Made by a program: the position numbers and the translations under genes
The notes under the pieces: model-generated
What the model was told of the DNA's origin: nothing
The model's input: the letters and a program-made list of their open reading frames with translations, nothing else
Database searches by the model: none
Shown here: piece after piece, positions 52,458-61,456 of the stretch
How the letters are laid out: each line of letters opens with the position of its first letter
Numbering within the stretch: the stretch's first letter is position 1
Origin: Paenibacillus sp. Soil750
Lineage (GTDB): Bacteria; Bacillota; Bacilli; Paenibacillales; NBRC-103111
NCBI RefSeq assembly: GCF_001428045.1
Contig: NZ_LMSD01000001.1
Coordinates: 496,001-560,000 of the forward strand
Length of the DNA stretch: 64,000 nt
Direction: 5' to 3'

Positions 52458-54281
52458 ATGAATAAGCTTGCTATCTGGTCGTGGCTGTCACGCCTGTTCC
52501 ATTCCTTTTCACTCAAACAACGCATCTGGTTTACTTTTGTCATCTTCATTACAGTAGGTCTTGTGGCTACAGGCAGCATTGCCTATCTGATCGCCTCGAA
52601 GGAAATTCAGCGCAATGCGATGCAATCGAGCCAAGATACCGTGAATCAATCCGCGCAAATTGTGAATGAAAGACTGAAAAATATCGGTACCGCGGTGCGG
52701 GCATTAATGTTCAGCGACGCCTTCAAGCAGCTGATGAAAGATGTTCAGAACAAGGATAACTCAAGCTACTATAAGTCATTAACGGCTTTACAGTATGTTT
52801 TCAACCAGGTGAAATTCAATGATTCCATGATCGATAGTATATTGATTGCCACGCCAATTGGGGATTTCTATCCCACCTCCAGTGCACGAAATATTTCGAA
52901 TTCCTTTTTTGAATCTGATATGTTTAATCAATTCCAGCTTTTAAAGCGCGGCTTTTGGAGCACGGGACATGTGGATCCGTTTTTTACGGGGAAACAGCGG
53001 GTCCTATCGCTTGTCGCAGAAGGTGTAAGTGAAGATTCGTATATGCAAAATGAGTCAACTAATGTGTATGTGGTCATCAATGTGAAGGAAGACGATTTAC
53101 GTGATCTCTTCATGGACAATTTGTCGGACCCGAATAAGCACTACTACTTCGTGGATTCGCAAGGGGCAGATATTAATTATTCCGAGCGTATTCAGGATAA
53201 TGGGTTTATTCAACGTCCTGATTTTGTTAAGCAACTTACCAATGATAGTAAAGGATCGTTTTTTTTCGAGGATAAGGATCGGAATAACTATCTTGTTAAT
53301 TATGCGCGGCTGGATATCAAGGAAGATTGGATGATTGTTGGCGTTCAAGTCAAAGATAAATTGTTGGCCAAATTGAATGGGATTAAGCAAGCCACCATGC
53401 TTGTTACGATTGGATTTGTGCTCGTGTCGTTGTTGATTACGAACAATTTGACGCTCTTACTGCTCAAGCCGTTGTATAGACTCCAAAAACTCATGAAACG
53501 AGTAGAGGAGAATGATCTGGAAGTGCGTTTTGAGAGTGCGTATAAGGATGAAGTTTCCCAGGTTGGGTTCCGTTTCAACCGGATGTTGGACGAGATTAAG
53601 CAGCTCATCGCGGATGTCACCAATCGAGAACGTGATAAACGGAAAGCGGAGATTAAAGCTTTGACAGCGCAAATGGACCCGCATTTTTTCTATAACACGC
53701 TCAATACGATTTATTGTAAATCGGTACTTGGTGAAAATGAGGATGTCAATGAAATGATTCTGGCCTTATCCAATATGTTTCAATTGAGCCTTAGTGGAGG
53801 ACGTGATTTGATTCCACTCGCAGATGAGCTAGATCATGTTCGTCAATATTTGGCTATTCAACAAAGGTCGTATGAGAATTTATTCGTCTGCCGGATGGAA
53901 GTCGAGCCTGAGCTAAATGCCTGCCTCGTTCCCAAAATCATTATTCAGCCGCTGATTGAAAATAGTATTTTGCACGGTTTTAAGGATATGAAATCGGGCG
54001 GTGAAATCCAACTGACAGCTCGAACAGATGGCGAATGGCTCCATATCATGGTGGAAGACAATGGGCTAGGGCTGATACCGGATAAGCTGTTGCAAAGCAT
54101 GATGCATCCAACTACCTCGAAGCATGGCTATGCCCTGCGAAATATCTATACCCGACTAGAGTTGTATTACGGGACAGAGCAACGGATGGAGATTACGACG
54201 AATGAATGGGGCGGTGCCCGCATTGAACTGTGGCTGCCACGATATGAGACGGAGGAGGATTTCCATGGACCGACTAATTAA
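52458..54281 (+). CDS. YesM-type sensor histidine kinase
   Basis: 607-aa membrane kinase: transmembrane segments at ~25-47 and ~300-322, extracellular Cache-like domain between, HAMP, phosphorylated histidine in MDPHFFYNTLNTIY (~407), HATPase boxes QPLIENSILHGF and VEDNGLGL. ATG 52458 behind AGGAAGGTG is preferred; the longer frame from 52377 would start before the predicted promoter's transcript. It overlaps the response regulator by 17 bp. Confidence 0.94.
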   Translation: MNKLAIWSWLSRLFHSFSLKQRIWFTFVIFITVGLVATGSIAYLIASKEIQRNAMQSSQDTVNQSAQIVNERLKNIGTAVRALMFSDAFKQLMKDVQNKDNSSYYKSLTALQYVFNQVKFNDSMIDSILIATPIGDFYPTSSARNISNSFFESDMFNQFQLLKRGFWSTGHVDPFFTGKQRVLSLVAEGVSEDSYMQNESTNVYVVINVKEDDLRDLFMDNLSDPNKHYYFVDSQGADINYSERIQDNGFIQRPDFVKQLTNDSKGSFFFEDKDRNNYLVNYARLDIKEDWMIVGVQVKDKLLAKLNGIKQATMLVTIGFVLVSLLITNNLTLLLLKPLYRLQKLMKRVEENDLEVRFESAYKDEVSQVGFRFNRMLDEIKQLIADVTNRERDKRKAEIKALTAQMDPHFFYNTLNTIYCKSVLGENEDVNEMILALSNMFQLSLSGGRDLIPLADELDHVRQYLAIQQRSYENLFVCRMEVEPELNACLVPKIIIQPLIENSILHGFKDMKSGGEIQLTARTDGEWLHIMVEDNGLGLIPDKLLQSMMHPTTSKHGYALRNIYTRLELYYGTEQRMEITTNEWGGARIELWLPRYETEEDFHGPTN

Positions 54282-55887
54282 GCTATGTGTGGTAGATGAC
54301 ATTCGAAGTGTTGTTGATATGATTACGAAGAAAATCCCTTGGCATGAGCACGGCATCGAAATTGTAGGCAGCGCAACCGATGGGGAGGAAGGTTTTGCCG
54401 TTATTCGAGAAACGAAACCTGATCTTATTCTAACGGACATTCGGATGCCCAAAATGGATGGTTTAGAAATGACCCGCAACATTATGGAGATTCTTCCGAC
54501 GAGTAAAGTTGTCATTTTGAGTGCCTATACCGATTTCGATTATGCGCAAAAAGCGATTCAATATGGCGCCTTAGATTATGTGAAGAAGCCATTTTCTATC
54601 GATCAAATTGTGAAAGCAGTCGTCAAAGCCAAAGAAGTCTGGGAGCAAGAGAATCGTAACCGCACACAGCTGATCGGTCTCCAACAGAAGATTAAAGAGA
54701 GCATGCCGGCGCTTCGGCAGGAATATCTCTCCTTACTCGTCTACCATCAAACAAATGAAGCCGAATTAGCGCGATTATCGGACTTTCTAGACATTAATGA
54801 ATTGAAAGCACCCTTTGCGGTGATGACGATTCAGATTGATCAATTTACGGACAAATATGGCGAAGTTCCTGTGAAGGAGCTCGAGCTAGTCCGTTTTTCT
54901 TTGCAAAATATCGTTGAAGAAACGATAGCCTTTTACGGGGCAGCGGTCGTGTTTCGAGAGGGGTTCAATCGCTATATTTGTATTCTCAATGTCGCGGATC
55001 AAGAGTCACCTATAGCGGTCGCAGACCAATGCTGTGCGAACATTGCCAGGCATACCAAATTTACGATTTCCATCGGCATCGGACAATGCGTAGAGACTGT
55101 GCAAGAGCTGCCTAAGAGCTATCAGCAGTCGCTTAGTGCCTTATCGTATCATTTTTACACGGGAGGCAATGGTGCGTTCAGTTACAATACGGATGCAGCC
55201 GCTCAGCCTGTAGAGTGGATTTATACAGAGGATAGCGAGAATGAGTTTCTGTTCGCTTTCCGCTCAGGTAATCGGGATGCTTGTGTGGAGTGGGCGAATA
55301 CGATTTTTAATGAGATGGGGAAAGTGTCTGTACTGCCGGAACCGGGTGTCGTAGAGCGCTTGCTGCAAGGTCTTGTTCTGCGCATGCTGCGAGTGCTGAT
55401 GGAGAAATTCCCACGCCCTAGCCTGGCAGAATTTGAGTCGAAAAATCAAGTCATTCGAACTAGTGGAGCCGATATGCAGGAGTATCGCTCGTGGTTCATT
55501 GAGCTGTGTGAGATCGGTTGTCGGATGATCCATCAGGAGCGGGCCAGTGAGTCTCAGAAGATCATTCTTCGTTCAGCAGAGTATATCAAAGCGAATTTAG
55601 ATATGGAGTTGACGTTGGAGCACTGTGCGAAGCAAGTGAACTTAAGCTGGGGCTACTATTCGAATTTATTCAAAAAAGTAACCGGGTCTACCTTCCAACA
55701 GTTCGTTACCCATGCCAAAATGGATCGAGCGAAGTCGATGCTAATCGAAGATTTTCAAGTACAGGAAATCGCACAGCAGCTAGGCTATGAGCATCGGCGT
55801 TATTTCAGTGAGGTGTTTAAAAAACAGACCGGTCTTACACCGACGGAATTTAAAGAAATGTCGCTGGGCAAGTCCTCCAAGCTGTGA
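54265..55887 (+). CDS. YesN-type response regulator, AraC output
   Basis: 540 aa. Receiver with D11-D12 acidic pair and phosphorylated D58 (LILTDIRMPKMDG), a central domain, and a C-terminal AraC double HTH (VNLSWGYYSNLFKKVTGSTFQQFV, LGYEHRRYFSEVFKKQTGLTPTEFK). ATG 54265 behind GGAGGAGG is used instead of the ORF start at 54202 inside the kinase gene. The likely target is the ABC/lyase operon that starts at 56026. Confidence 0.94.
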   Translation: MDRLIKLCVVDDIRSVVDMITKKIPWHEHGIEIVGSATDGEEGFAVIRETKPDLILTDIRMPKMDGLEMTRNIMEILPTSKVVILSAYTDFDYAQKAIQYGALDYVKKPFSIDQIVKAVVKAKEVWEQENRNRTQLIGLQQKIKESMPALRQEYLSLLVYHQTNEAELARLSDFLDINELKAPFAVMTIQIDQFTDKYGEVPVKELELVRFSLQNIVEETIAFYGAAVVFREGFNRYICILNVADQESPIAVADQCCANIARHTKFTISIGIGQCVETVQELPKSYQQSLSALSYHFYTGGNGAFSYNTDAAAQPVEWIYTEDSENEFLFAFRSGNRDACVEWANTIFNEMGKVSVLPEPGVVERLLQGLVLRMLRVLMEKFPRPSLAEFESKNQVIRTSGADMQEYRSWFIELCEIGCRMIHQERASESQKIILRSAEYIKANLDMELTLEHCAKQVNLSWGYYSNLFKKVTGSTFQQFVTHAKMDRAKSMLIEDFQVQEIAQQLGYEHRRYFSEVFKKQTGLTPTEFKEMSLGKSSKL

Positions 55888-55926
55888 GGGCTTGCCTGTT
55901 TTTTGGGAAGGGAAGGGCAACATATA

Positions 55927-55945
55927 GAAATATCTGCCCTCATTC
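55927..55945 (+). promoter_or_regulatory. Shared CTGCCCTC element upstream of ABC operon 3
   Basis: GAAATATCTGCCCTCATTC, 16 of 19 positions as in 52345-52363. The putative -10 TACTAT (55983-55988) begins 38 bp after its end, the same distance as in the kinase promoter. Confidence 0.65.
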
Positions 55946-56025
55946 AAGAGTTGACCTCATTATCAGGACATGGGAATTCTTTTACTATTAGAGATGTAAA
56001 CAACAGATTCAAGGGAGGCTTACAC

Positions 56026-57420
56026 ATGATTAAAAAATTAGGGACGGTCACATTAACAGTCGCACTCGCAGGCAGCTTAGCAGCTTGTAGCTCCACCAAA
56101 ACCGATACAGCAGCAAGCCCAGCGGCGTCCGCGAAAGCATCAACTGCACCGAGTAGTGCAGCTCCTGCCAAGGCCAAAACGAAGCTCTCCTACTGGACGG
56201 GTGACCGTCATGATATGGATTATATCAAGAGCGTTGTACAGAAATTTAACGAGACGAATGGCGAGAATATTGAAGTTGAAATGGTTGTAAAGACGGAAGA
56301 CTTTAACCAAGCCATTGACCTAGCATTTGCTTCCGGTCAGGCGCCTGATATTATCCGCGTTAAGGAAAATACGATCCAGCCTTTTGCAGCGAAAGGTTAC
56401 CTCAAACCAATCGATTCCTACCTGACGGATGCGATTAAGAAGGAATTCCCAGTCATTGATGATTTCAACCGCATCGGCGGCAAAATGTACAGCCTCCCGA
56501 ACTATGGCTCGACACTGCGCCTTGTTTACAATAAAGAGCTTTTTGCCAAAGCTGGCATTGCCGCACCTCCGAAGACGTTGAAAGAAATGGTTGAAGATGC
56601 AAAGAAAATTACTGCTGTAGGTAAAGCGAATGGTTCTTACGGATTTGCTCAAAACTTCAAGAGCCCAGAGAGTGCACTAGGCCGTTCAGCACGGGTTATT
56701 GCAGAAGCAAGCGGCTACGGCGGGCTTGGTTTTGATTTCAAAACAGCAAAGTTCGACTTTACTAGCTACAAAGAAGTCATTCAATCGTTCAAGCAAATGG
56801 TAGACGACGGCAGCACATTGCCAGGTATGGAGTCCTTGGATATTGATCCGCTGCGTGCACAATTCGCAGAAGGCAAAATCGGGATGTACATCTCCTTCTC
56901 CTCAGAGCCAGGCGTGTACGCGAATCAGTTCCCAGCGAAGATCGAATGGGCAGCAGCACCTGTTCCAACGATTGACGGTACGATCAAAGGGGCAACATCC
57001 TTCTTGGGCGGACAATGGTTAGCGATCAGCAACACGACGAAAAATGCCGATCAAGCATGGAAATTCATGAATTTCATGTATCAGGATGAAGTGTTGAAAA
57101 CGTATCATGAAAAAGGCTTTGGCTTATCCATGGTACCAGCAGTATCTTCCGTTGCGAAAAAACCAGAGATCAAAGGGATTGATGGGTTCTTGCCAATTGG
57201 AAATGACGGCACATGGCCGCTTCAACCAACCGTTACTGTGGAAGGTATGAAATTCAATGACGCCTTCTTCAAATATATGATCAGTGGCGGCAACTTGGAT
57301 CAAATTATCCAAGATTTGAACAAACGCTATAATGATGCATTAGATAAAGCAGTGACAAAGGGCGACGTTAAAGTAACGCCGAACCCAAGCTTCGATCCAA
57401 TGAAATTAATGATGAAATAA
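56026..57420 (+). CDS. Sugar ABC transporter substrate-binding lipoprotein
   Basis: 464-aa binding protein of the UgpB/MalE-like class. Signal peptide MIKKLGTVTLTVALAG with lipobox SLAAC (Cys ~21), an A/S/T-rich linker, then KLSYWTGDRHDMDYIKSVVQKFNETNGENIEV. ATG 56026 behind AAGGGAGG is used; the frame opens 120 bp earlier through the promoter. First gene of operon 3. It belongs to a different class from the LplA-type proteins in the other two operons. Confidence 0.93.
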   Translation: MIKKLGTVTLTVALAGSLAACSSTKTDTAASPAASAKASTAPSSAAPAKAKTKLSYWTGDRHDMDYIKSVVQKFNETNGENIEVEMVVKTEDFNQAIDLAFASGQAPDIIRVKENTIQPFAAKGYLKPIDSYLTDAIKKEFPVIDDFNRIGGKMYSLPNYGSTLRLVYNKELFAKAGIAAPPKTLKEMVEDAKKITAVGKANGSYGFAQNFKSPESALGRSARVIAEASGYGGLGFDFKTAKFDFTSYKEVIQSFKQMVDDGSTLPGMESLDIDPLRAQFAEGKIGMYISFSSEPGVYANQFPAKIEWAAAPVPTIDGTIKGATSFLGGQWLAISNTTKNADQAWKFMNFMYQDEVLKTYHEKGFGLSMVPAVSSVAKKPEIKGIDGFLPIGNDGTWPLQPTVTVEGMKFNDAFFKYMISGGNLDQIIQDLNKRYNDALDKAVTKGDVKVTPNPSFDPMKLMMK

Positions 57421-57442
57421 GAGCTAATTGAAGAGGTTCAAA

Positions 57443-57472
57443 GCGAGAGTGGAGCTGAAACTCCACTCTCGC
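57443..57472 (+). promoter_or_regulatory. Intercistronic hairpin after the third binding-protein gene
   Basis: Perfect 12-bp stem GCGAGAGTGGAG/CTCCACTCTCGC (57443-57454 with 57461-57472), loop ctgaaa. No U run follows, only GTTCTTCTT, so it is more likely an mRNA-stabilising or partial-termination element than a full terminator. Confidence 0.6.
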
Positions 57473-57517
57473 GTTCTTCTTAGCTTCACTTTTTGGGGTA
57501 CTTTAGGAGGGAATGGG

Positions 57518-58414
57518 ATGAACAGGACACGCCAGATCGGTTTTTCATACTTATTTTTATTTCCAAGCTTTCTACTGACCATGGTGCTGGGCGTCTATCC
57601 GATTGCTTGGGCGATTCGTTATATGTTTTATGACTACAAAGGCTTCGGGGCACCGGATTTTATTGGGATTGATAATTTCAGACGACTCTTTCAGGATACG
57701 GAGTACTGGCATTCTGTCATAAATACATTCGTCTATGCAGGTGGCAAGCTTATCATAACCCTTCCGTTATGCTTAGTACTTGCCGTTATATTAAATTCCA
57801 AGCTGCGTGGACGCAACTGGTTAAGAGCCATCTATTTCATGCCTACGATCATTAGTTCAGCGGTTATGGCTGTCGTATTTTTTATCATTTTTAACTCGTA
57901 TAACGGTATTCTTAATCAGTATTTATTAAAGTTTCATATCATCTCTGAAAGAATCGATTGGCTCGGACCCAAGCATGCGATGCTGACCACGATCATCATT
58001 GCGGTATGGGGAGCGGTAGGGAACTACATGCTGTTATTTCTAGCTGGTCTTCAAAATATCCCGAATGATGTGTACGAAAGCTCCTCCTTAGACGGTGCGA
58101 ATAAATGGCAGCAGTTCTGGTATCTAACGATTCCGATGCTAGGTCCGGTACTGCAAATCGTCATTATGCTGGCGATCATCAATTCTCTCAAAGGATATGA
58201 GAGCATCATGGTTCTCACCGAAGGTGGACCGGTTGGTAAGACAGAAGTCATGTATCTGTATGTCTACAAGCTCTTTTTCCCAACACCATCAGGATCCGTT
58301 ACGGATCAACAATTTGGCTACGGCAGTGCTGTTGGCTTCGTGACCGCTGTCATTGTCGGCATCATTACGCTTGTTTATCATCTGATGTCGAAACGCCTAA
58401 ACAAACTACAATAA
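57518..58414 (+). CDS. Sugar ABC transporter permease, UgpA/MalF type
   Basis: 298-aa permease, six membrane segments, EAA loop ESSSLDGANKWQQFWYLTIPMLGP. ATG 57518 behind TAGGAGG is chosen; the frame from 57428 would run through the intercistronic hairpin. First permease of operon 3. Confidence 0.93.
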   Translation: MNRTRQIGFSYLFLFPSFLLTMVLGVYPIAWAIRYMFYDYKGFGAPDFIGIDNFRRLFQDTEYWHSVINTFVYAGGKLIITLPLCLVLAVILNSKLRGRNWLRAIYFMPTIISSAVMAVVFFIIFNSYNGILNQYLLKFHIISERIDWLGPKHAMLTTIIIAVWGAVGNYMLLFLAGLQNIPNDVYESSSLDGANKWQQFWYLTIPMLGPVLQIVIMLAIINSLKGYESIMVLTEGGPVGKTEVMYLYVYKLFFPTPSGSVTDQQFGYGSAVGFVTAVIVGIITLVYHLMSKRLNKLQ

Positions 58415-58432
58415 GGAGGAGACCTCAGAATC

Positions 58433-59323
58433 ATGGAAGTGACAGAAGCGATACCTGCTGTTCATATGAAGAAAAAAACGCAGTCGTTTTCAGTGGGGAG
58501 ATTGGGTGGAAAAACACTGCTCTGGGTGTTTTTACTGATAACCGCACTACTCATCGTGTTCCCAGTCGTTGTGACTTTTTTAGGCTCCTTTATGTCTAAT
58601 TTGGAGATTACCAAGGGGGGCAAGATATTCCCGTCTTCCTGGCATTTTGAAAATTATAAGGAAGCCTGGGTACAGGCCAACTTCGCGAGATTTACTTGGA
58701 ATAGCTTGTTTCTGAGTGGCGCAACGACGATCGGCGTACTGATCGTAGCTTCCATGGCAGCTTATGTGGTTGACCGCATCAAGTTCCCAGGGAAAGCCAT
58801 TTATGTGGCGATTCAAGCGTCTACGATGTTTATCTCCATCGGCGCAGTCGTGATTAGACCGCAGTTCGAGCTGATGGTTAAGCTGCACTTGAACACGAGT
58901 TTATGGGGCGTTGTCCTCATTCTGATCAGCGGGCACGCGTACATCTTCTTTATTCTACTAAGCTTTCTGCAGGGTATTTCCCGGGAGTTGGACGAGGCCG
59001 CGCGCATTGATGGCTGCTCCAACGGAGGCATTTTCTGGCGAATTATTCTGCCTCTAATGCGACCAGGACTTGGGGTTGGCGCCTTGTTTACCTTTTGCGG
59101 GGCTTGGAATGAGTACCTGCGGCCGCTCGTATTTACGATGACGAATCCGAAGCTTCAAACATTAACAGTCGGGCTATCCTACCTGCGTTATGGCTCCTCA
59201 GCTGCCGTTCAAACGCACTATATGCTGGCGGGAGCGTGCCTATCGATTCTTCCGTTGTTGCTGGTTTATATGATTGCGAATCGTTCATTCATGCAAATGA
59301 CGGCGGGTTCATTGAAAGGCTAG
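58433..59323 (+). CDS. Sugar ABC transporter permease, UgpE/MalG type
   Basis: 296-aa permease with the EAA loop EAARIDGCSNGGIFWRIILPLMRP and C-terminal GSLKG. AAGGAGGAG precedes ATG 58433. Pairs with the preceding permease. Confidence 0.93.
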   Translation: MEVTEAIPAVHMKKKTQSFSVGRLGGKTLLWVFLLITALLIVFPVVVTFLGSFMSNLEITKGGKIFPSSWHFENYKEAWVQANFARFTWNSLFLSGATTIGVLIVASMAAYVVDRIKFPGKAIYVAIQASTMFISIGAVVIRPQFELMVKLHLNTSLWGVVLILISGHAYIFFILLSFLQGISRELDEAARIDGCSNGGIFWRIILPLMRPGLGVGALFTFCGAWNEYLRPLVFTMTNPKLQTLTVGLSYLRYGSSAAVQTHYMLAGACLSILPLLLVYMIANRSFMQMTAGSLKG

Positions 59324-59337
59324 GAGGACTTCTGACC

Positions 59338-61440
59338 ATGGACTTTAAGCGTTTAGAGAGGCTGCGTGGAAACGCGGTCAACACAGAATTTCAATCAGCA
59401 ATGATGCTGTTACGACGGGATGCGGAAGAAGCGGCGAAGATCACCTTCGCCATTCGCTCCCATGAGCAAGGCGAATGGATGCATTATTATTATTGTGATG
59501 AAGATGGGGCTAGGCTCACTTTCGAGTGGCTTAAGCCTCATCTTCATCGCTGTCCTACCTGTGGGAAAGAGCGGCAACATGCACGGCTCGATGGGGGCTG
59601 GACGTCATTGGCACATAGTCAGATCGGTCGCGCTGTCTATCACATCGCTCTGTTATATGCGATTGAACCGGACGCTGAGCGATTACAATTCGTTAAATCC
59701 TATCTGATGGCGTATGCCGACCACTATGAAACGTATGCCATCCATGGGAATATTCCGTATAATGGGCCTGGGAAATTATTTGCCCAAACCTTAGATGAAG
59801 CCCATTGGATCACGGATTTAGCCCTTGGCTTTGACATGATTAAGGAGCATCTGACTCGAGATGAAATCACACATATACGTCGTGGTTTACTCGAGCCGTG
59901 TGCACGTTTCCTTATTGCACACAAGGAAGAACAGATTCATAATCATTCGGTGCTGATTACGTCTGCGATTTCCGCGCTGGGACTTTTACTCAATGATAGA
60001 GAAATTCTAGATGCTGGCCTAGAAGGGGAATATGGCTTGCGCGATCAGCTCGTGCGCGGGATATTCGAAGATGGCCAATGGTATGAGGGGAATGTACAGT
60101 ATCACTTCTATGCGTTTCAATCCTTGCTGCACTACGCGTTGATTGCCGAAGGAACAGAGAGGGACGTTTGGCAAATGAACGCGCTAAAAGCGATGTTCGA
60201 CTTTCCTTTGCACTTGGTTTTGCCAAATGGCGTGATGCCGACGCTCAATGATGCAGGGCTTGGCCATCATATCGGCACGTATGCACCGTATTATGAAATT
60301 GCTTACGATATTTATGGGGAAGCCAAATATCGTTCGCTGTTGCAGGCTGCCTATGGCATGGATGAAGCTGGTCCGAGTATGCAAGGCGTGAACTTATCCA
60401 AGAGAGATTCGGTCTATGCGTTGATGTTCGGCGGAGATTTGGCAGGCCAGCCTTCGGAGGCTCCGGACTCCCTTGGGGAGGAAGTACGGCGGACACGATC
60501 CTTGCCAGAGAGCGGGTTGACCAAAATAGTTAATCAAAACGGCTGGCATGTGATCGTGAAGCACAGCCGGTTCGGTGGCGAGCATGATCATATGGACCGA
60601 CTTGGCTTGTCTATTATGCACGGCGATATGCCGTTACTCGTCGATCCAGGCACCACGGCATACGGGATTCCAGTTCATTACGGGTGGTTTAAGCATACGT
60701 ATTCGCATAATACCGTAAGTATAGACGGGGCAGACCAGCCGCCACGGGATGGGCGATTGATTCAAATGCACGAAGAACCTTGGGGCGTATGGCAGGAAAC
60801 GGCAGTGGATTGGCTCTCAGAGGACTATGTGATGAAGGATCGCATTATTTTGCCTGCTGAACTTCATCCATGGGATGTAGACGCCTACCAAGGCGTTAGA
60901 ATTCGAAGATTAATTGTACTCGTCGAAAACCATTTGTTGGACATTGTACAGGTAATTGTTCCAGCAACACGCGAGGTTCATTTTAACAATCACATAAGTG
61001 GTGCGCTTGTAAATGATGATGATGCGATTGTTTGGTCGTCTACGGATGATAAGCTGAGCCGACTGGAGCAGCAATGGCTCAAAGATAAGAAGAGGCTCGT
61101 GCAGGGTGCGCCAGCATTCGCGTATGAGATGCGCAAAGGAACATTGGAGCAGCACATATGGTGCTCACAGCAAGCGGACCTATACAGCGCTTTGACACCA
61201 GATAATCCGCCGAGCGGGCAGCGGACGTCTTTGCTAGCCGTTGCATCTGTAGAGCAGAGCGTGATCTATGTTCAGACGCTCCACGTTGATGCGAAACAGC
61301 AAGGAGCACGTCAAGGTAAGCTTGAGGTGACCATGCTATCTTCGAACACGCTGCAAGTAGTGTGGAACAAGCAAGGTGATCAGCATACGTATGTTGTGAG
61401 TTTAGCCAGTGAGAAGGCGGAGCTTAATAAGTTAAGCTAG
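59338..61440 (+). CDS. Heparinase II/III family lyase-like protein
   Basis: 700 aa, no signal peptide. N-terminal helical toroid with the zinc-knuckle-like CPTCGKE near residue 74, LDEAHWITDLALGFDMIKEHLTRDEI, and the conserved NHSVLITSAISALG. The Hepar_II_III beta domain follows: RFGGEHDHMDRLGLSIMHGDMPLLVDPGT and HTYSHNTVSIDGADQPPRDGR. The second such enzyme in the window, only distantly similar to that at 37191. ATG 59338 behind GGAGGAC; 14 bp after the permease. It probably cleaves imported uronate oligosaccharides. Confidence 0.87.
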   Translation: MDFKRLERLRGNAVNTEFQSAMMLLRRDAEEAAKITFAIRSHEQGEWMHYYYCDEDGARLTFEWLKPHLHRCPTCGKERQHARLDGGWTSLAHSQIGRAVYHIALLYAIEPDAERLQFVKSYLMAYADHYETYAIHGNIPYNGPGKLFAQTLDEAHWITDLALGFDMIKEHLTRDEITHIRRGLLEPCARFLIAHKEEQIHNHSVLITSAISALGLLLNDREILDAGLEGEYGLRDQLVRGIFEDGQWYEGNVQYHFYAFQSLLHYALIAEGTERDVWQMNALKAMFDFPLHLVLPNGVMPTLNDAGLGHHIGTYAPYYEIAYDIYGEAKYRSLLQAAYGMDEAGPSMQGVNLSKRDSVYALMFGGDLAGQPSEAPDSLGEEVRRTRSLPESGLTKIVNQNGWHVIVKHSRFGGEHDHMDRLGLSIMHGDMPLLVDPGTTAYGIPVHYGWFKHTYSHNTVSIDGADQPPRDGRLIQMHEEPWGVWQETAVDWLSEDYVMKDRIILPAELHPWDVDAYQGVRIRRLIVLVENHLLDIVQVIVPATREVHFNNHISGALVNDDDAIVWSSTDDKLSRLEQQWLKDKKRLVQGAPAFAYEMRKGTLEQHIWCSQQADLYSALTPDNPPSGQRTSLLAVASVEQSVIYVQTLHVDAKQQGARQGKLEVTMLSSNTLQVVWNKQGDQHTYVVSLASEKAELNKLS

Positions 61441-61456
61441 GGAAAGGTGAGTTAAG

